Of a stretch of 64,000 nucleotides of DNA, positions 43,362-54,305 are shown piece by piece. The notes below the pieces were generated by a model. It made no database searches. It saw only the letters and a program-made list of their open reading frames with translations, and was not told the DNA's origin. The stretch covers positions 34,976,558 to 35,040,557 of the forward strand of contig CM043946.1 in NCBI GenBank assembly GCA_014529385.2. The letters run 5' to 3'. The position numbers and the translations under genes are program-made. Numbering within the stretch: the first letter of the stretch is position 1; the number at the start of each line of letters is the position of its first letter. Source of the stretch: Adiantum capillus-veneris (lineage: Eukaryota > Streptophyta > Polypodiopsida > Polypodiales > Pteridaceae).

Positions 43362-43931
43362 ATGTTTCATGTATGCTTTTCACGGTTTTTTCAATACGCA
43401 GCCCCGTTCCTTGGGAAGTCTGTCAAAGGGTTCATACATGATTTTTGTGTGTACAGTTCAAGCAAAGAGCATGTTCAAAAGCTTGAAATGACTTTGGCAA
43501 GGTATGATGAATGCGGGGGTCATCTCAATCCTAAGAAATGTCATTCGGCAAAGCCACGAGTGAAGCTTCTTGGGCATGTGATTTCAAAAAATGGGATTGA
43601 AGTAGATCCAGAGAAAGTGGAGGCTTTGCTGTTACTGTCATCTCCAAAAGATACTAGACAGTTGGCCACTTTCATACAGAAGGTTAAATATCTATCTCGT
43701 TTCATACCTTTGGCATCACAGCTATTGTATCCATTACAACAAAAAATTAAGAATGGTCCCTTGGAATGGTCTCGTGATTGTGGTGATTTTTTTGACAAAG
43801 TTAAAGAGGTTTTGAGTACATTATTATGTAAGCTCCTGACTTGGAAAAGGAGTTTTATGTTAACCCATCAGTGGGAGATGATGCCATTGGGGCCATGTTG
43901 TTGCAAAAAGGACAAGAATCTCAGTATATGA
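43362..43931 (+). pseudogene. Tat reverse transcriptase, C-terminal part
   Basis: Encodes FLGKSVKGFIHDFCVYSSSKEHV, where relatives read FIDDF, so the first catalytic Asp of the YxDD-type box is His. Then LARYDECGGHLNPKKCHSAKPRVKLLGHVISKNGIEVDPEKVEAL and RQLATFIQKVKYLSRFIPLASQLLYPL follow. A missing base near 43830 shifts the frame before RNase H. The reverse-transcriptase N-terminus is absent or unreadable. Confidence 0.9.
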
Positions 43932-44920
43932 AGCCTGTTCATTATGCTAGCAGAGTGAAGACTCCTCATGAAAGAGATTTTTGTGAAATTGAATTGGTGA
44001 TGACCAGTATGGTTTATTCTTGTAGGCAATTCACACACTACTTACTGCAAAAGTCATTCACCTTCCTTACCAGTTATTCATTGCTTCCCCAGCTATTCAA
44101 TAATTCATATATGACAAAAACAATGATGAAATGGGTTATTAAGCTTCAGGAGTTTCAGTTCACTTTTTTGGTGGAAGAAAGTACTCGGACTACCCTGGCA
44201 GATCTTCTCACTTATAAAGACACTCCTGTTTTGGTTAAAGAAGAAGTGGTGCAAAAGAAGAAAGTCAAGACTCTTGCCATCTCTGATGCTTCACTGTTAT
44301 ACTTCGATGGTTCTTACCGAAGAATTCTTGATGCAGCTTCAGGAGGCATTGTCATATATGATGCACAAGGGAAGCTTGTAAGAAAACAAGGGCTAAAACT
44401 TGATGCAAATAGCAACAATGAAGTAGAATACATGGCTCTTGAAGCTGGTTTGCACATTTGCTTACAGTTGGGGATTAGACGCTTGCAAATCAAAGGAGAT
44501 GCCTTGTTGGTTGTAAAGCAAGTATTGGGAGTATGGAAGAATAAGAACCCTAAAATGAAGAATTTATGCTTCAAAGTGAAAGCGTTACTCAAAAGGCTTG
44601 AAGCATGGAGTTTGCAGCATATTGAGAGGTCTCAAAATGAAGAAGCTCATGATGCTGCCCAAGGAATGATCACTTGTGTGTTTGTGCTAAAGGCAGATGC
44701 TCCTTTATATCAAGGAAGGGAAATGTTATCAAAGAAAGTGGAATTTCTATTAACAGGTGTCCTACCTGAAGGTTTACTGTCTTCTAAAAAGTATGCGTTC
44801 ATAAGGAAAGCCAGGAAATACAAAATGCTTGATGATGTGCTTTACATGAAAGGAGGTGATTTGGCTTTGCTTATGTGCCTTGGAAAGAGAAAATTTACAA
44901 AATCCTGGAAGAAATCATGA
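43841..44920 (+). pseudogene. Tat RNase H plus second RNase H
   Basis: Residues 2-125 are the usual gypsy RNase H (EKEFYVNPSVGDDAIGAMLLQ, YASRVKTPHERDFCEIEL, FTDL-type end). Residues 150-275 are a second RNase H: LLYFDGSYR (D155), SNNEVEYMALEAG (E196), IKGDALLV (D220) and NEEAHDAA. Active-site residues of the second domain appear complete. A frameshift at about 44915 separates it from the integrase zinc site, which continues in another frame as HEGSCGGH...CKLCLPC with a stop. Confidence 0.92.
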
Positions 44921-45100
44921 GGGATCTTGTGGAGGCCATTTTGCCATGAAAATCATGTGGCATAAAATTTGGCAAGAAGGTTATGTATGACCAAGCATTC
45001 AGCGGGATGTTAATCATTGGTGCAAGTTGTGTTTGCCTTGCCAGAGATGGGAAAGATAATTTTGAAGCATGAATTGTGAAATACAATCCTAGCTTTTGAT

Positions 45101-46099
45101 GTGTTTGAAAAATGGGGTCTTGATATTGTTGGACCCTTACCTATGACTAGCAAGAGAAATGCTTACATCTTGACAGCAATGGATTATTTGTCTCGATGGA
45201 CAAAAGCCAAGGCTGTCAAACAAATTACCAGTAAGGAGATGGGAAAATTTGTTTATGACCATATATGCTGCAAATTTGGTGTACCCCTAGAGCTACTTTA
45301 TGATAGAGGACCAGGATTTAAAGGAGAGCGATTTGATTTCTTATGCGAGAAGCTCAATATACAGCATAGGTACAGTTCTCCTTATTATCCACAATGCAAT
45401 GGTCTCAATGAGATATTCAATGGAGAGTTGGTAAAGATCTTGAAAAAGATGATCCAAACACATGGGAAAACTTGGGATTCAGAGTTGCCATGCGCATTAT
45501 GGGCCTACAGAACTGCAATCAAAACGAGCACCGGATTTTCTCCTTATCACCTGGTTTATGGCAAGGAAGCTTTATTGCCAATTGAGATGGAGATTCTTGC
45601 ACTCAAGTTATTGTCATTGGGAGATGAAGAGCAAACAAATGCTTGGCAGAAAATACTGTTGGATTTACAATGTTTGCAATTGCACAGAGTTTTAGCTTTG
45701 AGCTACTATGAGGCAGTATCAAAGAAGGCTCAACTAAAAGCCAATGAATGTGTGGAGGACAAGAAAATTGAAAAGGGTGATTTGGTGTTGCGATACAATA
45801 GTAAGGTGGACAATACCTTTCAGAAGAAGTTTCAAATTAAATGGGAAGGTCCTTTTACTATTGTCAAGAACTTTGATAATGGCACATATCAGTTGGTTGA
45901 TTTGAGTGGTGCAAAACATAAATATCATGTTAATGGTTATAAACTGAAGAAATACTTGGCACGTTTGATGACAATTGTGATAGATGAGATGCTATCAATA
46001 GAGGAAGACAATGTGGAGACATCGGAGAATGTAAGTGAGGTTTTTGGGGATGAGATGCAACAGTTGTTCACCCTAGGAACCTATGCTTGTCATGAATGA
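45101..46099 (+). pseudogene. Tat integrase core and C-terminus
   Basis: A 332-residue frame with WGLDIVGPLP (D8), LLYDRGPGF (D68) and NGLNEIFNGELVKIL (E104), spaced as expected for DD35E. Then WAYRTAIKTSTGFSPYHLVYGKEALLPIE and the GPF/Y-like end (FQIKWEGPFTIVKNFDNGTYQLVDLSG). The catalytic triad is intact. The zinc site lies upstream in a shifted frame (44900-45060), so the gene is broken. The enzyme would insert element DNA into the genome. Confidence 0.92.
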
Positions 46100-46107
46100 T
46101 CAAGCAG

Positions 46108-46118
46108 GCAAGGGGGGG
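46108..46118 (+). other. Tat polypurine tract
   Basis: GCAAGGGGGGG directly upstream of an LTR start at 46120 (TGGAAAGC). It fits second-strand priming. Confidence 0.75.
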
Positions 46119-46119
46119 T

Positions 46120-46309
46120 TGGAAAGCTATGTCAGGCATTTTTTCGATAAGCATGTGTTAACCCTCATGCACATTCATATCACCTACAATAGACGTTGTA
46201 TTATTTATTTGGTAGAGTCAGGTACTGGGCTTGTCGGTCTAATAGGAAAAGGGTAGAGTGATCACCAATGAGAGGCGCACTCTAACTGGAATATTCAAGG
46301 GTTAGTTGG
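46120..46309 (+). repeat. Tat 3' LTR, first 190 bp
   Basis: Starts TGGAAAGCTATG after the purine tract and is interrupted at 46309 by the PAL-R LTR. No second copy is in the window, so the exact start is inferred. Confidence 0.65.
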
Positions 46310-47223
46310 TGTTAGCGGGTCACCACAATGGACGTCTACCGCATAGCTTTCTGGCACTAACATAATGTCAATACTCAGGGAAAGTGACTCGGATGGGGCA
46401 CGCAGACTCTATGAGATTTTCAATCTCACGAAGTGAACCTTAAGAAGCGAACACACTAGCTCAACAAGCAAGCCAACACTCAATGATCATGGAAATTTGT
46501 CTATGTCCTTTCTCACAACTCTAGGTCATCACGCCATTTCGGCACTCGAACGGACTCGAAATGCAACGAAACTTTAGGAGGAGGTCAAGGACACCTAGGG
46601 ACACTATCCTAGCAAATTTGGATGCAATCCAACAAGGTACCAAAATCACGGTCCATCATGAAAAAGGTCCTGAAAATTGCAACAGAACATGCCAAAAATG
46701 TCGTCCTATGGTCTAAGAACACTTTCCTATGGTCAAAACGACAATAAACAATGATTTAGGCACTCAAATCTGTAATTATAGCTCATAGACACATAGTCGC
46801 GAACCTCAACAAAACTAAAAATGCTTACACTTAATTGAAAGAGCAAAGAGAGAGGAACACAATGCAAGTTTCGAAATTGAAAATGGATTACCCAATCATT
46901 AGAAAAGTTGATTACAAGGTGGAGCAGCTCGTAGCTCGAGCGTACGTACAACAAAGCTCGTTTCTTCTTCTAAAGATAAGCCTCATTTCACATTAAGGTT
47001 ATTGACCTTTATACCTAGGGCATTCTAAATGGCCAGTGGCCGGCTCACACGGACCTTTACAAATGTCATGACAACATTACAACTCAGGGAATTGACCCAC
47101 TACTTTGGAATTAGGATTTACACAAAGTATTACTACACTAGCTCGAAAAACTAATAGAGTACAAATGTGGTGTCCGGCTACGTGTTTGACCAATTGGGCG
47201 TCCGTTTGATCTATCCTCAAACA
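46310..47223 (-). repeat. PAL-R 3' LTR (914 bp)
   Basis: Starts TGTTAGCGGGTCACC and ends CTCAAACA next to the purine tract TTCCCCCCTTCC. Its first ~190 bp match 56733 onward and 6406 onward. No gene inside. Confidence 0.9.
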
Positions 47224-47235
47224 TTCCCCCCTTCC
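47224..47235 (-). other. PAL-R polypurine tract
   Basis: GGAAGGGGGGAA on the coding strand, identical to that of element B. Confidence 0.88.
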
Positions 47236-48385
47236 TTATTCGTGTCGTCCCTTGATAGGACCTTGTGTATTCTTGTCATAGGGTTGTCTTCAACTTTGTC
47301 TTCAAGGTTGGTCTTCAGCTTGGGAAGTGCTTTGTCATTGATGACGCTCCCCCCTTCCTTGAGTGATTCATATTGTCCATGTTGTTTGATACGTGACTTG
47401 ATCTTTGATTATCGAGACAACTTTTCTTTGCATTGCACAATATTCTTTGTTGCCACGTGGACTTTATGATGGGTATGCTTTCCATGTCCACTGTAATTTG
47501 AGTTGTCTGCGATAGGTCACCAATATTGAAGCACTGTGTGAGCTATGTATGGTTGTTGTGGATAGCTCGCTTGTTGAATTTGCCATTGTTTGATGGAGCT
47601 TTGTTGTCGACCTTGGAGATAAAATATTTTCTTGATAAGCATCTGGAGACCTGCAGTTTTTGCTCCAAGTTTTTGTGGATTTATTTGGGTAGCCATTTCT
47701 TTATTGCTGATGTAGAAGGAATATATACAAGAAGTCAATGATGAGGGTTTCTAGATTAGGGTCTTAAAACCTGGATGACCAAAGGGAAAAACCTGTGGGA
47801 AAAAAGTGCCTTTGGTATACACTCTTATTGGAGTTGAGCATTTGGACTTGAAGTACCTGTCCTGCAAGGTGAGTGCTTGGGAGAAACAAAGGAAGAGTTC
47901 CTAATGCAAGTGCCAATTATGGGACACTCTATATGCATACAAGAAATTATGGGACACTCTATATGCATACTAGAAATTTGTCAAACAAAAGCATGTAGTG
48001 TAAGAGATGGAGTTGATGGGTGCTTCAAGGAACAAATGTAGCACATGTGACATCAAAGGACATCTCAATAGCTTCCACGTTTCCAAGAAGGGTTTTCGAT
48101 GTAGAAGCTTCTCCACTCATTCCTCACTGTGTTGAGTGTGTGAGTGTCTTTTGGACTTCCTCCTTCACTTACCACTATACTACAATGACTTTTACTCTTA
48201 TGCTCACCTATACCAGCATGAGCGACACAACGTAATTATGCTCAACTCTTCCAGCTTGAGTAGTACCTAGAATAACTAAGACGCTTAGACAACAGAGAAT
48301 ATTACATGAAGTTTTGGGACTAACGCCTCGCTCATTTAGTGGCTTAGCTGCCTGACTTTGACTTTTATGCCATGTATTTTTAATT
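47236..48385 (-). other. PAL-R 3' non-coding region
   Basis: No gene. It shares blocks with element B (47770-47835 and 48187-48380). A tandem duplication AATTATGGGACACTCTATAT lies at 47917-47968. Confidence 0.75.
48202..48260 (-). promoter_or_regulatory. twin RNA stem-loops in the PAL-R 3' region
   Basis: Hairpin 1 at 48202-48223: stem GCTCA/TGAGC, loop ending CCAGCA. Hairpin 2 at 48241-48260: stem CTCAA/TTGAG, loop CTCTTCCAGC, identical to element B hairpin 2. Position and order match element B. Confidence 0.6.
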
Positions 48386-49498
48386 TCAACTTGGACTTAC
48401 CTGTTCAAGGCGAGAAACCCAATTCCATAAGTTCTTGAAATTTAGGCCTCTTCCATTGTGTTGGTCTTTGGGTGCCACCATTTTGTCGAGTAGATTGGCA
48501 TATTGTGGCTCCTCGTGACTTTCTTGTCGTATGTTGTCACTACTTTGTGAAACAAGTTCTTTAGCTCTTGTAGAGACTGACGGAGCCTTTTCTTTATCTC
48601 CCATGAGAAGCGGTTGAATCTGTGTGTGGGTTCTTTGTGATTGAGTTTCCACGAGCGATTTCAGAACCCATCTTGTTTTTGGTCCTTGTGTGACCATCTT
48701 TTGTATTCGCTCTTTTTGCTTGATGACTTGATGGACACTAGTCTTTGGTAGCCATATTTGATGATTTCCGTTGTAGAAGCCTTGATTTTGGAGTTGATGA
48801 TGAGGTATCCATCTAGAGATTGTAGCAACCTTGGTTTCATTTGGCTTCTGTTGGCTGTTGGTGATCATTGCTTTCCTTGGGGTAGAAGCTTGTTCTGCAT
48901 GATTTTTCTTGGTTGTTCCAGATTGAGCTACACTTTTTGGTAACCATATTTGAGTGCTACCTGCATAGAATCCTTGTGCTTCAAGTAGCTTAACTGGAAT
49001 CATTCGCTGCCTCACCTGTCTTTCTTGGGTACTTTGACTAGCGTCTGACTTTCGTACCCAAACTTGTCACATTCCTCGCTGCTTTGATTTTTTCTTTTGC
49101 CTTTTGTGGTAGTTCTTTCTTGTGATTGAGTTGTTTGTCTTGCGTTTATAGCTTGTCTCACGCTTTGTAGAACTCTTTGGTTGAGGCGAGTAGATCCAGG
49201 CTGTTACTTTAGGATTTTTGGCCCAAACATTAGTGTTTCCTTGGAAGTGGCCCTGAGCAGTGATTGACTCATTTGATGCTACCCACCCTGTCACCTTTTG
49301 CTGTTGTGGTTGAACTTGTGCTTCATGTATCCAAACTGGGTCTTTGACTTTAATGTGCTCTTTGGATACCAACACTTGGTTGACATTCTTTGGCTTCTTT
49401 TGGATGCTTTTTGGTGATGGAAACTTTGGTTGATAGATTTTTTTCTTTGGTTTCCATTGCATTGTTGGTGATGTGGCTCTTGATGTAGAGGCTTCACG
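48386..49498 (-). pseudogene. IWLPK-repeat protein of PAL-R
   Basis: A single frame with one TGA near 49066. From the N-terminus: KKKIYQPKFPSPKS, VKDPVWIHE, GWVASNESITAQGHFQGNTNVWAKNPKV, VWVRKS, LLEAQGFYAGSTQIWLPKSV and WIPHHQLQNQGFYNGNHQIWLPKTSV, then a Gln/Thr-rich tail. It is homologous to 24381-25394 in element B, module by module (KIYQPK; DPVWI; GW[IV]AS...; QGFYxGxxxIWLP). It is upstream of the 3' non-coding region, where other gypsy elements would carry integrase. Function unknown. Confidence 0.7.
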
Positions 49499-49670
49499 AG
49501 AAATTTGATGGAAGCTCGTTGAAGGTAAAGTCGTCTGGCGAGGTTGATATACTTTAGTGTTTACCTTTGCTTTACCTTTTTACTGTGATGGTTGGTGATT
49601 TCTTCTTTGCATGGATTTGAGAAGCTTCATGGAGTCTTACCGTTGTCGTTGTTGAAGCTTTTGATTGTTG

Positions 49671-49988
49671 TCAAAACAAGATGTTCCTCCAGCTTTCTGT
49701 CAAGATCAGACTCTCTTTGATATGATGGGAGTTGATTATGTGGAAAGTATCTTTATACTCCCCGATACTCAATTTGAGTACGGCTGCTGCCACTCCGAAG
49801 CTAGGAATTGGAAATTTTGAACTTGTGTACACAATCTCCGCTAGCTCCGTGATTGGTGGCTTTCCCATCATGATCCAAGTTCCATATGTCATTAGATTCT
49901 TTGTTGCTTCTGGATCTATCACAGTTGAACATGTTATTTTGAGTCCTGTTTCTCCGCATATGCCGAATTTGATCGTCGTAGGAGACAA
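49671..49988 (-). pseudogene. PAL-R retropepsin-like second domain
   Basis: Reads ICGETGLKITCSTVIDPEATKNLMTYGTWIMMG, FGVAAAVLKLSIGEYKDTFHIINSHH. KNLMTYGTW and FHxI align with element B (25465-26340). The spacing recalls a retropepsin fold, but there is no Asp-Thr/Ser-Gly. It is in frame with 49989-50498 across one TGA. Confidence 0.5.
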
Positions 49989-50498
49989 TCAATATTCTTC
50001 CTTGCCCATGTTCTTCTTTTGATCTTGCATTTGTTGAACATTTGACGTTAAACTTGGAAACTTTGCTCCTTCACCTGCTTTTGTTTGCGCTTTTTCTGTA
50101 GTCAACTTCTTTGAAACATCTTCTGGTGATTCTTCAGGTATATCAATGATGACATATTCTCGTTGTTGCTCTGCTTCCTTTATGTGCACTTTGGCATCAT
50201 GCTCCATGATGTAGCAATCTGTCTCAACTTTTCTTCTTTCACACTCACAAATTTCATTAGCTTCCTTCAACACCTTTATTGTAAATAAGGGAGCTACATC
50301 ATACCCATCTTCATCGCAAAACTTAGTAAGGGTCACCTCATTCACGCAGACATCAAGAGTCACCAGTATTTGATCCCATCCAAAGGGTTCAAATAAATCC
50401 TCTGGAAATGGTTCTAGTACATATGCCTCATCTTCTACTGAACGCTCTAGGATGCAATCTTGCTTTCTAAGACTTCCACTCTCAGGAGCTCTGTACAT
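49989..50498 (-). pseudogene. PAL-R unknown acidic protein region
   Basis: A 169-residue frame rich in Glu and Asp (SVEDEAYVLEPFPEDLFEPFGWD, VTLDVCVNEVTLTKFCDEDGYDVAPLF). I do not recognise it. It links the protease to the second retropepsin-like domain. Confidence 0.5.
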
Positions 50499-50555
50499 CC
50501 AAATATGCGCTTTGCTTTCGAAATCAGTGGTGGAGTTTAAGTCCTCCCCCGGGGT

Positions 50556-50934
50556 TCACACTACATCTCTAGAACTATGATCTTTGACACTGATTTTTGT
50601 TATGACCTCTTTGTATCTCAAGTAGATATAGTCATAGCCCCAGTCTTGTACCATTTTGAGCTGACGCATGAATGGTCTTCCCAATATGATATCAAAGTTG
50701 TTGCTCTTGTCAAAATTCATTATGGCAAATGTGTGGTCATACTCGATGCCACACAAGGATACAATGATTTGTTCTAATATTCCAATCGGTTTCACCATGT
50801 ATCCATCCGCTAATCGTAGTTTCATTCGAGTTTTCCTAAGAGCAGGCTTTCTCCATTTTTTCCATATCTCTTTGGTTGCAATGGCAACTCATTCCCTACT
50901 ATCTAATATAGCAATTGTCTTTACTCCTTTGTAC
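50556..50934 (-). pseudogene. PAL-R aspartic protease (retropepsin) with damaged active site
   Basis: KTIAILDSRE then a stop, VAIATKEIWKKW, MKLRLADGYMVKPIGILEQIIVSL, FAIMNFDKSNNFDIILGRPFMRQL. The flap and the terminal DIILGRPF block are typical of gypsy proteases. The active site should be LDSG followed by a small residue; here Gly is Arg and a TGA follows two codons later. It would process the Gag precursor. Confidence 0.82.
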
Positions 50935-52029
50935 TCAAGTGGTAAGGTGGTGTTTCCTTGTGTTTCCTTCGTCTCCTTCACAGTAGTCACCCACCTTATT
51001 TACCGGTACTGGCTTTGTCTGTCTCTTTTTCAGTGAGGTGTCATCCATGTTTTTGTCTGCAAGTTGGTCATGAGAAGGGATTTTCAACCCCATGTTTTCC
51101 AGGTGTTTGCCCATTTGGCCCCATAGATGCGGTCTAGTTTTTAGTAGCTCTGAGAGGTAAAGTTTGCATTGTATAGGAGAAGACATCAATTCATGCAAGC
51201 TCTTGGTATACATCATTTTTGGTGTGGCTTTCCACTGAGAAGGTACCATTTTAACCTCGGATTTTGTCTCATGTTCTCCTATGAAAGATGTCAAAGTCTT
51301 TAGAGAGCGTGGTTTACTCTCTTTAGATGCGACAGACCCGACATCCCCATATAGAGATTGTATATCCCCTGGGAAGAATTCGTGATCCATGTTTATCTCA
51401 GGGATAGGTGCTGACTGTAAGGTAGCACTACCATCTTTTTGGTTTCTGATTGATTTCCACAAGGATTGTGGCCACGGTTCTTCTACCTCTGGAATAGGCA
51501 TCACTACTTGTGAGCCCACCCCATCTGTGGTATTGGCTACTTCCCTTGTATCTAAAGGTGCCTCAAATCTCGACTCTTCCTGGTCTCTGTTTACAATACC
51601 CTGGCTCTCCAATTCTTGGACTTTATCGTGGATTAGCACCTCCGTTTTTGGATCATCTGGAACATGTGGTTCCATAAGAGCTTGGGCCTTTTGGATAAGC
51701 TCCTTGCACATTTTCAACCTCTCTTTTTCATACCCTGGATGAGGGTATGTTAGCCATCTATCCTCTTGGTTTTGGTTGGGTTTTAGCCTAGCTTCATAAG
51801 CTTTCAAGATCGCATCCAAAGGTTCAACCACTTTGTCGACCAAGGCTGAACCTCCCGAGTTAGTCTTTAACTCTTTAGGTCCCTTTGTGTTTTTGTTCCT
51901 TTCTTTCTCTTGTCTAAGCTGCTCTCTTGTTTGATTCAGTTCAGTTTCCAAAGCCGCTTTCTCCTTCAGCCTCTTCAATTTCATTTTGTCCCGTCTGCCT
52001 TTCCATGATCTTCTTCCGAAGCTTCTCAC
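50935..52029 (-). pseudogene. PAL-R coiled-coil linker protein between Gag and protease
   Basis: A 364-residue frame. Residues 8-50 are highly charged with a heptad pattern (KLKRLKEKAALETELNQTREQLRQEKERNK), a likely coiled coil. Then DAILKAYEARLKPNQNQEDRWLTYPHPGYEKERLKMCKELIQKA and a low-complexity tail ending in NTRKHHLTT. Near the end it is out of frame with the protease. I do not recognise a family. Confidence 0.65.
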
Positions 52030-52384
52030 CGGTTTGTTCTCAAATTCTGTTTGAACAGGGCAATGTGGCTTTTTCAGCTGGTTTGTTTTTGGTAGCTTCT
52101 TGAGCTTGGGCTCGAGTCATCACGTTTAAAGGAATGGCGGGTTCTACCTCGGATCCGCTTGAAGAAGGCATCATGCCTACAACATTCATTGTTGCTTTCC
52201 CTTTGTAGTCTGGATTTTTAGCACAGTGTTGGCGTAGATGGTCTATACCACAATGTTCATAGAATACAAATAATTCAATTTGTGGACCCTTGTTTGGACA
52301 ACTTCGTGCCCTATGGTCACCTCCACACTCATAGCATGGACCTTCTTGTTTTACAGCTGGTGATCCAGCTAATGGTTGTTCTTG
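52030..52384 (-). pseudogene. PAL-R Gag C-terminus, second and third zinc knuckles
   Basis: The frame from the Gag segment continues after a stop: CYECGGDHRARSC and FYEHCGIDHLRQHC. The first is C-x2-C-x3-H-x4-C, one residue shorter than the common knuckle. The second has lost its first Cys (Phe or Tyr). Such knuckles bind genomic RNA. Confidence 0.8.
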
Positions 52385-53479
52385 CTATGTGAGGATGTTC
52401 TTTGAACCATACTCATGATTGTCTATGAACATGAGCGTATTTGCATCGGAGTACTTATTTCTCACGGGTTGTGGCACATACATTGGCTGAGTGTAGTTAA
52501 CTATCACTCTTCCATCATTCAAAAGAGGTGGTTGTTGCCCTAGCACACGTTGTGGCTTTGGCTGAGGGTTACACCATGGAGTGGGGTGATCCCCTCCGCA
52601 AGTATTGCATATCCTCAATTGAGGATGTTGTACAATCGGGTTCTTTATGTAGCCTTGGTTTATTCTTCTAATCACTCCCTCGACCACTTGATCAATGATT
52701 GGTTCCCAAGGAGTTTGAACATCTTGCTTTGTGGTGGGTTTGCTCTTTGGAGAAGAGGCACTACTAGTCGTGTTGTCTGTATCTTTAGTCACCTCTCCGT
52801 AGGCCTTGCAATTGTCAACTAGATATAGAGCTTCTCTATTGAAGTGCTCAAACGTCGTGCATCCTTTTAGATGTAGGTCCTTTTTTAGAGTTTCATTCCT
52901 CAAACCCTCTATAAAGAGAACTAATAATCTCTCATCTTACAGTAACTCTCTCACAAGACATCTATCAATGTATTGTTTGAAGCGAAGCAAAGCTTCCTTC
53001 ACTCTTTCATTCGCTTTTTGTTTGAAAGCGTACATTTGGGACACTGTGTTATGCTTGATTTCCCTTTTTGAGAATTCCTCTACAAACTCTTGTAAGAGTT
53101 GTGCTATGTTGGGAAAATCATCTCTGTTTAGTGGTTGGAACCACGTCAAAGCTGTTCCTTCCAATGTTAACCCAAATCCCTCATATTGAGTATGGAAATC
53201 CGCAATCTGTTCAGCTCTCAAAACTTGTTTGAAGAGTGAGACATGAGCATATGGATCCCCTGACCCACTCTATTTTGTCTTGACACATTGAGCCACTTGA
53301 TATGGTCTTAATCATTGTGGTTTAGTCACTAATCTAACCAATTTGTGGTCTCTTGAAAAAACATCTCTTGCTCTCTCCTCTCGTCTTGGAGAGAATCCTG
53401 GCGGAATCCTCGTTGAAGTGTACTATGATATAATTTCTAGTTGAAAGTAAGTAGGAATCGGAGTACCCTTGTACGTGTA
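52385..53479 (-). pseudogene. PAL-R Gag capsid (Retrotrans_gag) and first zinc knuckle
   Basis: One frame with a stop at about 52920. It reads FKQVLRAEQIADFHTQYEGFGLTLEGTALTWFQPL, LLQEFVEEFSKREIKHNT, FKQKANERVKEALLRFKQYIDRC, and LFIEGLRNETLKKDL, the Retrotrans_gag pattern of gypsy elements. At the end CNTCGGDHPTPWC is a knuckle of the short C-x2-C-x3-H-x4-C type. Upstream stops around 53290-53480 interrupt the frame (relatives read GSGDPYAHV here). Confidence 0.88.
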
Positions 53480-53920
53480 TCATTTTAAGTCAATTGGATC
53501 AACAAGTTTGTACTCACGTCTATACTTATCTACCATCAAAACTTGCACTCCGCTGGCATCTGTATATGTGAATGCATAGAGGTTCTTATGGAATGTCAAC
53601 TCTCCATCGTAGGGGTCTACACACCTATAAAAGATGTATTGATCCCTGTTTGTGAATTTGTATAAGCCATCAAAGGCATAATCTATAATCACTCTCATGG
53701 ATTCATTGGCTTTCATGAATCTCGCGTTCGGTTTGTTGATCAGAGGATGCCTCTCCTCTATGTATTCTCCCAATCCCTCTGTTGAAGGCATTGCAGTGTT
53801 TTTCATGTCTTCGAGTGGAGTAGAGAACCCTGGTGATGAATGATTTATCATGATTAAGGCTCGCTCAAAAGTCCCAAGATAGTCCTTGACAATCCCACTT
53901 TGGCTTAGTGCAACCTATCC
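53480..53920 (-). pseudogene. PAL-R N-terminal protein upstream of Gag
   Basis: Open from about 53920, with an ATG at 53851 (MINHSSPGFSTPLEDMKNTAMP). It carries VIIDYAFDGLYKFTNRDQYIFYRCVDPYDGE and YTDASGVQVLMVDKYRREYKLVDP. No family recognised. It is loosely like the [YF]xDxxGxx[YF] modules of element B. Confidence 0.5.
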
Positions 53921-54305
53921 CCTTTTGCCCTTGATGAGGTCTCTTAGAAGTTAGGAATTTTTGACTTTTTGGTCTCTAGAAACTGGTCTTGGGGTACCCT
54001 AAAAGTTTGGATTTAGGAAACCTGGTGAAATTAAGCTCTAAATCCAAAACCAAGCTTTGCTATTGCCCGCAAGCTTTCTTCCTAGCTATATCTGACTCAA
54101 TTTGGAGTTGTGTATCAAAAGTTAGAGCACTTTTAGTGAATTGCACTTGAAACAGCACTCAAAACAGTCTCAGGACCAGAACACAGGAACTTTGGCTTGT
54201 ATCTTAGTCTCCAAAAGGTATTTTTATCTCAAACTTGAGATTTGGGATGTCCTCAAGTATATCTACAAGATCACCAAGTCAGATACTCCCACTATGCTGA
54301 GAGGT

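Larger units (their letters stand above)
42990..46309 (+). mobile_element. Ty3/gypsy Tat-lineage element, pol 3' part and LTR start
   Basis: Plus-strand order: reverse transcriptase end, RNase H, a second (archaeal-type) RNase H, integrase, polypurine tract, LTR. The extra RNase H between the usual RNase H and integrase is the mark of the Tat (Ogre/Retand) group. The 5' side is lost at the poly(G) boundary. The 3' LTR is cut at 46309 by PAL-R. 42990-43360 is unclear. Confidence 0.85.
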
